From Streptantibioticus cattleyicolor NRRL 8057 = DSM 46488 (GTDB lineage Bacteria; Actinomycetota; Actinomycetes; Streptomycetales; Streptomycetaceae), in contig NC_017586.1 of assembly GCF_000240165.1 (NCBI RefSeq), positions 682,001-746,000 of the forward strand: 64,000 bases of DNA, given 5' to 3'. This document shows positions 58,871 through 64,000 of the stretch, in pieces; position 1 is the stretch's first letter; each line of letters begins with the position of its first letter. The notes under the pieces were generated by a model. It was not told the DNA's origin. It worked only from the letters and a program-made list of their open reading frames with translations, and made no database searches. The position numbers and the translations under genes were made by a program.

Positions 58871-60034
58871 TCATCCGGTGTGGTGGCCGGTGCCCTCGTG
58901 GTCCGTCGGGGCGCCGCCCATCATCCGCAGCATCGCCGGGCCGCCGGTACGCAGGAACCGGACCACCAGGGCGGCGGCGACCAGCAGGAACGCGATGTTC
59001 AGCCAGGTGGTGTAGTTCCACCGCACGCCCGACACGGGCACGGCCGCGCCGGTCCGGCCGGGGACGAGGCCCGCGGCGCCGAAGACCACCTCGACCACGT
59101 ACCCGGCGGCCACGGCGGCGGCGTAGAAGGAGGCGAGCAGGAACGCGGCCATCCGGGCGCCGTAGTACTTCCGGTAGATGGTGAGGATGGGCACGATGAG
59201 CAGGTCGGCGAAGATGAAGGCGACCACGCCGCCGAAGCTGATGCCGCCCCGCCACAGCACGACGGCCAGCGGCACGTTGCCGATCGAGCAGACGAAGGAG
59301 ACCACCGCGACCACCGGCCCGATCAGCGGGCCCCAGACCTTGGCGGCCAGCGGATGCCCGTCGAAGAAGAAGGCACGCCAGAACGCGTCGGGCACCCAGG
59401 CGGCGATCGCGCCGGCCACCAGCAGCCCGAGGACCAGGTCCTTGAGGATCGCCGCCCATTCCATGACGAAGACATGGGCCACCGAGGTGAACCCCTCGCC
59501 GGAGAACAGCCGCCGGGCGAAGGAGCCCTCCCGCCGCACCGACATGTCCATCGCCGCGTGGCCCTCCATCGACCCGGCCACCCCGCGCTCGGCCTGCTCC
59601 CGCGCCGCACGCAGCAGCCCGGGCCGCAGCAGCAGCCGGAAGACCACCGCCAGCACCGCGATCATCACCGGTCCACCGGTGAACTCGGCCAGCGTGAACT
59701 GCCACCCCATCAGCAGCGCCAGGATGACGCCGAGTTCCACCACCAGATTGGTGGAGGCGATCTCGAAGGCCATCGCCGCGGTGAAGTCGGCCCCCTTGCG
59801 GAAGAGCGAACGGGCCAGCGCCACCGCCGCGTAGGAGCACGACGAGGAGGCGGCGCCGAGCAGCGAGGCGAGCGCCAGCGTGCGAGGCCGGGCGTCGCCC
59901 AGCAGCCGTACGACGGTGCCCTTGCGCACCACCGCCTGCACGACCGCGGAGAGGGCGAAGCCGAGGACGAGCGCCCAGGCGATCTCCCAGGCCATCGACC
60001 CGGTGATGGACAGTGCGTGCACGATCGCGGACAT
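58871..60034 (-). CDS. Permease of the UPF0718/DUF318 family, 387 aa
   Basis: About eight hydrophobic helices. The family motif [20 protein letters not shown] followed by [16 protein letters not shown] and the second half [20 protein letters not shown] are present. Members are thought to export metal or metalloid ions, often beside ArsR or redox genes, though here the neighbours are formaldehyde detoxification genes. The Met/His-rich tail could bind metal. Confidence 0.75.
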   Translation of the reverse strand: MSAIVHALSITGSMAWEIAWALVLGFALSAVVQAVVRKGTVVRLLGDARPRTLALASLLGAASSSCSYAAVALARSLFRKGADFTAAMAFEIASTNLVVELGVILALLMGWQFTLAEFTGGPVMIAVLAVVFRLLLRPGLLRAAREQAERGVAGSMEGHAAMDMSVRREGSFARRLFSGEGFTSVAHVFVMEWAAILKDLVLGLLVAGAIAAWVPDAFWRAFFFDGHPLAAKVWGPLIGPVVAVVSFVCSIGNVPLAVVLWRGGISFGGVVAFIFADLLIVPILTIYRKYYGARMAAFLLASFYAAAVAAGYVVEVVFGAAGLVPGRTGAAVPVSGVRWNYTTWLNIAFLLVAAALVVRFLRTGGPAMLRMMGGAPTDHEGTGHHTG

Positions 60035-60223
60035 GCCGGCCGCCTTCCCCGGTGCGAGAGGTGTGACACCACGACGTTATGCCCCGGGCGGGTATCGCGG
60101 GGCGCCCCTCGCCGACGCCGCGGCGCGGTGCGCGGTCTCGGCGGCGGGGCGCACGTTGCGTACTGTTTTCGCGTTGATCCACCCGTGACGTCCCGTCACG
60201 CCCATCGGTCCCAAGGAGCGTCC

Positions 60224-61309
60224 ATGAGTCATCAGGTCCGTGCCGTCGTCGCCCTGGAGAAGTCCGCACCGGTCACCGTCGAGACGATCGTGGTCCCCGA
60301 TCCCGGACCGGGCGAGGCGCTGGTCCGGGTGGAGGCGTGCGGGGTGTGCCACACCGACCTGCACTACCGGGAGGGCGGTATCACCGACGACTTCCCGTTC
60401 CTGCTCGGACACGAGGCGGCGGGCCGGGTGGAGGCGGTCGGGGCGGGCGTCACCGAGGTCTCCCCCGGCGACTTCGTCATCCTCAACTGGCGTGCGGTAT
60501 GCGGAAGTTGCCGCGCCTGCCGCAAGGGTGAGCCGTGGTACTGCTTCGCCACCCACAACGCCACGCAGAAGATGACGCTGACCGACGGCACCCCGCTCAC
60601 CCCGGCGCTGGGCATCGGTGCCTTCGCTGAGCTGACCCTGGTGGCCGCCGGGCAGTGCACCCCGGTGGACCCGGCGGCCCCGGCCACCGCCGCCGGACTC
60701 CTCGGCTGCGGGGTGATGGCCGGGTTCGGCGCCGCGGTGAACACCGGGGGCGTCGGCCGTGGCGACTCGGTGGCGGTGATCGGCTGCGGCGGGGTCGGCA
60801 CCGCGGCGATCGCCGGGGCGCGGCTGGCCGGGGCCACCACGGTGATCGCCGTCGACGTGGACCCCCGCAAGCTGGAACGGGCCGCGCGGATGGGCGCCAC
60901 CCACACCGTGGACGCCAACCGTGAGGACGTGGTGGCCCGGGTACGCGAGCTGACCGGCGGCTTCGGCGCCGACGTGACGGTGGACGCGGTCGGCCGGCCG
61001 GAGACCTTCCGGCAGGCGTTCTACGCCCGCGACCTGGCCGGCACCGCGGTGCTGGTGGGGGTACCCACCCCGGATATGACGCTGGAACTGCCGCTGATCG
61101 ATGTCTTCTCCCGTGGCGGTGCCGTCAAGTCCAGCTGGTACGGCGACTGCCTGCCCTCGCGTGACTTCCCGATGATCACCGATCTGTACCTCCAGGGCCG
61201 GTTCGACCTCGACGCCTTCGTCTCGGAGACCATCGCCCTGGACGACGTGGAGCGGGCCTTCGCCACCATGCGCGACGGCGACGTGCTGCGGTCGGTGGTG
61301 GTGTTGTGA
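60224..61309 (+). CDS. mscR: S-(hydroxymethyl)mycothiol dehydrogenase, 361 aa
   Basis: Zinc-type medium-chain dehydrogenase with the catalytic Cys in [19 protein letters not shown], the structural-zinc cluster [15 protein letters not shown] and the NAD site [12 protein letters not shown]. Length and the sequence [18 protein letters not shown] match mycothiol-dependent formaldehyde dehydrogenase, which oxidises the formaldehyde-mycothiol adduct. AAGGAG lies 8 nt before the ATG. The usual MBL-fold partner is replaced here by an FAD reductase gene. Confidence 0.9.
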   Translation: MSHQVRAVVALEKSAPVTVETIVVPDPGPGEALVRVEACGVCHTDLHYREGGITDDFPFLLGHEAAGRVEAVGAGVTEVSPGDFVILNWRAVCGSCRACRKGEPWYCFATHNATQKMTLTDGTPLTPALGIGAFAELTLVAAGQCTPVDPAAPATAAGLLGCGVMAGFGAAVNTGGVGRGDSVAVIGCGGVGTAAIAGARLAGATTVIAVDVDPRKLERAARMGATHTVDANREDVVARVRELTGGFGADVTVDAVGRPETFRQAFYARDLAGTAVLVGVPTPDMTLELPLIDVFSRGGAVKSSWYGDCLPSRDFPMITDLYLQGRFDLDAFVSETIALDDVERAFATMRDGDVLRSVVVL

Positions 61310-61419
61310 CGGTGGCGGCGCCGGGCGGCCCGATACCGACTTGACGGCCGGCCGCCCGACTTGGGCGCCTTGACACCGCTTCGGGGCCGCCACAACACTG
61401 GCCGGGACCTGTCGCGCAC

Positions 61420-61437
61420 TGCGCAATACGTTGCGCA
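61420..61437. promoter_or_regulatory. Candidate IclR operator
   Basis: TGCGCAATACGTTGCGCA has perfect 7-bp arms around TACG and lies upstream of the FAD reductase gene. A related half (ACGTTGCGTACTG, about 60153) lies upstream of mscR. The IclR gene is 1.1 kb away. Confidence 0.6.
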
Positions 61438-61467
61438 AGACGAATTCGTCATACACATCGAGGTGTC

Positions 61468-61536
61468 ATGATGATTCCCGTGTGCCGCCTCGCGGTCCGT
61501 CCGCGCGGTGTTGTGGTTCCCGGTGGTGCGGCGTGA
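61468..61536 (+). CDS. Possible 22-aa leader ORF before the FAD reductase
   Basis: ATG 61468 with GAGGT upstream. The frame MMIPVCRLAVRPRGVVVPGG and two alanines stops at 61536, overlapping the GTG start of the reductase (GTGA). Its only evident role is translational coupling. Confidence 0.4.
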   Translation: MMIPVCRLAVRPRGVVVPGGAA

Positions 61537-62723
61537 GATGCGTGGCCGTGGTGGGTGCGTCGCTGGCCGGGCTGTCGGCCGCGCGCAGCCTGCGCCGGCG
61601 TGGGTACGACGGGCGGCTGGTGGTGATCGGCGCCGAGCCGCACCGTCCGTACGACCGCTCGCCGCTGTCCAAGGGGTTCCTGGCCGGCACCACCGAGGCG
61701 GCCGGGCTCGCGTTGGAGGCCGACGGTGAGGAGTTGGCGGCCGAGTGGCTGCTGGGCACCGCCGCCGTCGGCCTCGACCGCCGCGACCGGGCGGTGCGCC
61801 TGGCCGACGGCCGCCGCATCCGGGCCGACAAGGTGGTGATCGCCACCGGGGCCGAACCCCGTACCCTGCCCAGCCCGGAACCGCTGGCCGGGGTGCATGT
61901 GCTGCGTACCCTGGACGACGCGGTGACGTTGCGTCAGGCGATGCGGCGCGGCGGCCGGCTGGTGGTGATCGGTGGCGGGCTGATCGGGCTGGAGGTCGCC
62001 GCCACCGCCCGGGCGCTGGGGCTGACGGTGACCGTGGTGGAGGCGGCACCCGCCCCGCTGGCCGGGCCGCTGGGTCCGCGGATGGGTTCGGTGGTGGCCG
62101 CCCTCCACGCCGACCACGGGGTACGGCTGTTGTGCGGGGCGGGGGTGCGGGCGGTGCGCGGCGCCTCCCGGGTGGAGGCGGTGGTGCTCGACGACGGCCG
62201 GCTGCTGCCCGCCGACACCGTGGTGGTGGGGATCGGCGCCCGCCCCTGTGTGCAGTGGCTGGCCGGTTCCGGGGTGGCGCTGCGCGGCGGTGTCTGCTGT
62301 GACGCCGCCGGGCGCACCAGCGTGCCCGACGTGGTGGCGGTGGGCGACTGCGCCGCCTGGTACGACCCGGCGACCGGCCGTCGGCGGCGGGACGAGTACT
62401 GGTCGTGCGCCCGGGAGCGTTCCGCGGTGGCGGTGGCCGCGTTGCTGCCGTCCGGCCCGCCTCCGCCGCGCAGGCCGCCGTACTTCTGGTCCGACCAGTA
62501 CGGGGTGCGGATCCGGTTCGCCGGGGACGTGGCCGGGGCGGACGGGGTGTCGGTGGTGGAGGGCGACACCGGCAGCCGCAGTTTCGTCGCCGTCTACCGG
62601 CGGGGCGAGCGGCCGGTCGCGGTGCTGGCGATGGACCGGGCGCGGTCGTTCACCCGGTTCTGCGCGGAGCTGACGGCTGACCCGGCGGCGCGGACCCCGG
62701 AACCGGCCGGAAGCGGCGCGTAG
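61533..62723 (+). CDS. FAD-dependent ferredoxin/NAD reductase-like protein, 396 aa
   Basis: GTG 61533. FAD-binding VVGASLAGLSAARSL, PYDRSPLSKGFLAG, the ATG motif VIATGAEPRTLP, the NAD-binding VIGGGLIGLEVAATA and a late VPDVVAVGDCAAWYD. This is the reductase of Rieske oxygenases and P450 systems (rhodocoxin/BphA4 type). No oxygenase lies in the window. Together with mscR this suggests use of a demethylation product, for example from betaine-like substrates. Confidence 0.85.
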   Translation: MRCVAVVGASLAGLSAARSLRRRGYDGRLVVIGAEPHRPYDRSPLSKGFLAGTTEAAGLALEADGEELAAEWLLGTAAVGLDRRDRAVRLADGRRIRADKVVIATGAEPRTLPSPEPLAGVHVLRTLDDAVTLRQAMRRGGRLVVIGGGLIGLEVAATARALGLTVTVVEAAPAPLAGPLGPRMGSVVAALHADHGVRLLCGAGVRAVRGASRVEAVVLDDGRLLPADTVVVGIGARPCVQWLAGSGVALRGGVCCDAAGRTSVPDVVAVGDCAAWYDPATGRRRRDEYWSCARERSAVAVAALLPSGPPPPRRPPYFWSDQYGVRIRFAGDVAGADGVSVVEGDTGSRSFVAVYRRGERPVAVLAMDRARSFTRFCAELTADPAARTPEPAGSGA

Positions 62724-62731
62724 TCCGCGGC

Positions 62732-63529
62732 TCAGCCGGGGTGGCCGAGCCGGTGGCCGATCTCGTCGGCGCCGTCGACCAGCAGCGGTGCCAGCAGGTG
62801 CATGCGTTCCTCGGTGAACCGGTAGCCGGGTCCGGAGGCGCTGAGCGCGGCGACCACCTCTCCGTCCCGGGAACGGATCGGCGCGGCCAGGGCGTTGAGC
62901 CCGGGTTCGAGTTCGTCGCGGGTGACGGCGTAGCCGCGGGTGCGGACGAGGGAGAGTTCGCGTTCGAGCGCCGCCGGGGCGGTGGCGGTGTGCGGGGTGA
63001 GCCGGCGCGGTCCGGCGGCGGCGAGCAGCCGGGCCCGGTGGTCGGCGGTGAGCTGGGCGAGGAGCACCTTGCCGGCGGCCGTGGCGTGCGGCGGGGTGAG
63101 CCGGCCCACCCAGTTGTGCGCGGCCACGGTGCCGGGGCCGCGCACCTCGTAGAGGTTGATCACATGGTGGGAACGGAGCACCACGAGGTTGACGGTCTCG
63201 CCGAGTTGTCCGGCGAGGCGTTCGCAGACCGGGCGGCTCTGCTGGGCGATGTCGAGCCGGGCGGTGACGGCACCGGCCAGCCGCACCAGGCCGAACCCGA
63301 GGCGGTACTTGCCGCGTTCCCCCGCCTGTTCCACCAGACCACGGCTCTCCAACGCGCCGAGCAGCCGGAACGCGGTCGACTTGTGCACCGCCAGCTCCCC
63401 CGCGACCTCGCTGACCCCGGCCTCACCGCGGCGGGCGAGGATCTCCAGCACGCTGATGGCCCGGTCGACGGACTGCACGCCGCCCGCCGACCGGTCCCCG
63501 GTGTCCACGGGCGCCGTGTCGTTCCCCAT
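62732..63529 (-). CDS. IclR-family regulator, 265 aa
   Basis: ATG 63529. The winged HTH (SVDRAISVLEILARRGEAGV, SEVAGELAVHKSTAFRLLGA) is followed by the effector domain (NLVVLRSHHVINLYEVRGPG, PHATAAGKVLLAQL, YAVTRDELEPGLNALAAPI). Convergent with the FAD reductase. It probably controls the mscR/reductase genes through TGCGCAA-type sites. Confidence 0.85.
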   Translation of the reverse strand: MGNDTAPVDTGDRSAGGVQSVDRAISVLEILARRGEAGVSEVAGELAVHKSTAFRLLGALESRGLVEQAGERGKYRLGFGLVRLAGAVTARLDIAQQSRPVCERLAGQLGETVNLVVLRSHHVINLYEVRGPGTVAAHNWVGRLTPPHATAAGKVLLAQLTADHRARLLAAAGPRRLTPHTATAPAALERELSLVRTRGYAVTRDELEPGLNALAAPIRSRDGEVVAALSASGPGYRFTEERMHLLAPLLVDGADEIGHRLGHPG

Positions 63530-63616
63530 GGCGGCACTATAGGTGTGAACCACTCGCCCCCTTCACCGGTCCGCCCGGCCCAACCCGCCCTGATTCCAAG
63601 GGAGTTGATGCGCCAC

Positions 63617-63661
63617 AGGGCGCCGGCCGCCCCGTCGGGTGGACGGGGCGGCCGGCGCCCT
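63617..63661 (-). terminator. Very strong terminator hairpin
   Basis: A perfect 20-bp stem (left arm AGGGCGCCGGCCGCCCCGTC) with a 5-nt loop GGGTG, just past the end of the leftward transglycosylase gene. Confidence 0.75.
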
Positions 63662-63693
63662 GCGCGGAAAGATACCGGTGGTGAATTATCCGG

Positions 63694-64000
63694 TCAGTAC
63701 GCCGAATTGACGTTGTCGATCGAGCCGTAACGGTGGGCGGCGTAATTGCACGCGGCGGTGATGTTGGCCACCGGGTCGTAGATGTCCCACGAGGTGCCCG
63801 TGACGTGGTACGCGGTGAACGTCGGCTGGATCACCTGGAGCAGGCCCTTGGAGGGAATTCCCTTGGCCGCGTTGGAGTCGGTCAGGTTGATCGCGTGCGG
63901 ATTCCCGCTGGATTCCCGCATGACGTTGCGCTTGATCCCGTTGTAGCTGCCGGGAATTCCGCGCTGCGCCATGACCGCGAGGGACTGGCGGATCCAGCCG
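63694..64000 (-). CDS. Transglycosylase SLT-domain protein, C-terminal part; runs off the right edge
   Basis: The frame is open to base 64000. GIPGSYNGIKRNVMRESSGN contains the catalytic Glu (MRESSGNP), followed by AAKGIPSKGLLQVIQPTFTA and PVANITAACNYAAHRYGS, the lysozyme-like SLT fold. Streptomyces secrete several such proteins that act on peptidoglycan. The N-terminal signal lies outside the window. Confidence 0.85.
   Translation of the reverse strand, partial: GWIRQSLAVMAQRGIPGSYNGIKRNVMRESSGNPHAINLTDSNAAKGIPSKGLLQVIQPTFTAYHVTGTSWDIYDPVANITAACNYAAHRYGSIDNVNSAY

Noticed and set aside
58829-60200. Rightward extension of the mscR frame by 460 codons
   Set aside because: The extension covers the antisense of the permease gene; the ribosome site and family alignment place the mscR start at 60224.

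Overview
The window reads as high-GC actinomycete DNA, most likely Streptomyces or a close relative. Third codon positions are strongly G/C, GTG starts and 1-4 nt stop/start overlaps are common, and the gene set includes mycothiol-dependent formaldehyde dehydrogenase, F420 enzymes, a DUF5709 protein, SpdB/DUF2637-type membrane proteins and a DUF3560 protein. No tRNA, rRNA, integrase or TraB/FtsK translocase was recognised.

Region A (1 to about 33 kb) is an accessory element, probably an integrated or linear plasmid or a prophage-plasmid. It is full of small unknown proteins. From 1 to 19 kb there is a replication-initiator-like winged-helix protein with a coupled leader ORF, an HTH regulator behind its own palindrome pair, a run of membrane proteins like plasmid-spread genes, a DUF3560 protein, and many short operons on both strands. 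At least eleven promoters here share one palindromic operator (consensus AGTCGGTACCGACT). It usually occurs as two copies exactly 23 bp centre to centre, one in the -35/-10 spacer and one just upstream of -35. From 19.2 to 20.5 kb lies a more chromosome-like patch (lipoprotein and an unknown gene). From 20.7 to 33 kb leftward operons encode DNA-metabolism genes: an HNH-like protein, a stand-alone Topo VI A/Spo11-like (Mini-A type) protein, SSB with a Cys-rich N-terminal extension, a RusA-type resolvase, a SpoU-type RNA 2'-O-methyltransferase and a DGQHR/ParB-like protein. Two of these operons start at promoters carrying a second shared 30-bp dyad.

A feature common to both halves of region A is a family of at least twelve intercistronic hairpins. 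Their stems differ in sequence but stay paired, and the loop is nearly invariant (CACGACC in the transcript). They sit mostly 6-20 nt after one stop codon and about 20-60 nt before the next start. A different short hairpin begins the 5' leaders of several operator-controlled transcripts. Together these suggest an element-wide regulatory layer, at transcription and at RNA level, which I do not recognise as described.

Region B (33-34.2 kb) has no convincing gene. It carries a long inverted repeat and two diverged direct repeats and looks like the edge of the element.

Region C (34.2-64 kb) resembles chromosomal-arm DNA: universal stress protein, DUF1876, DoxX, a GCS2-type carboxylate-amine ligase, a divergent XRE-cupin/YbaK pair, a VOC/TetR/YihY block, two short-chain dehydrogenases around a ClpC-type ATPase, a HIT protein, a WXG/T7SS-like gene trio, a two-component system divergent from membrane genes, an F420 enzyme pair, a permease, mycothiol-dependent formaldehyde dehydrogenase with an FAD reductase and IclR regulator, and a transglycosylase running off the right edge. 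It also holds decayed pieces: a frameshifted TetR gene, NucA/NucB and DUF6262 remnants, an IS701-type transposase remnant and one orphan type I-E-like CRISPR repeat. Several of the frameshifts sit in poly-C/G runs, so assembly error must be excluded before calling them pseudogenes.
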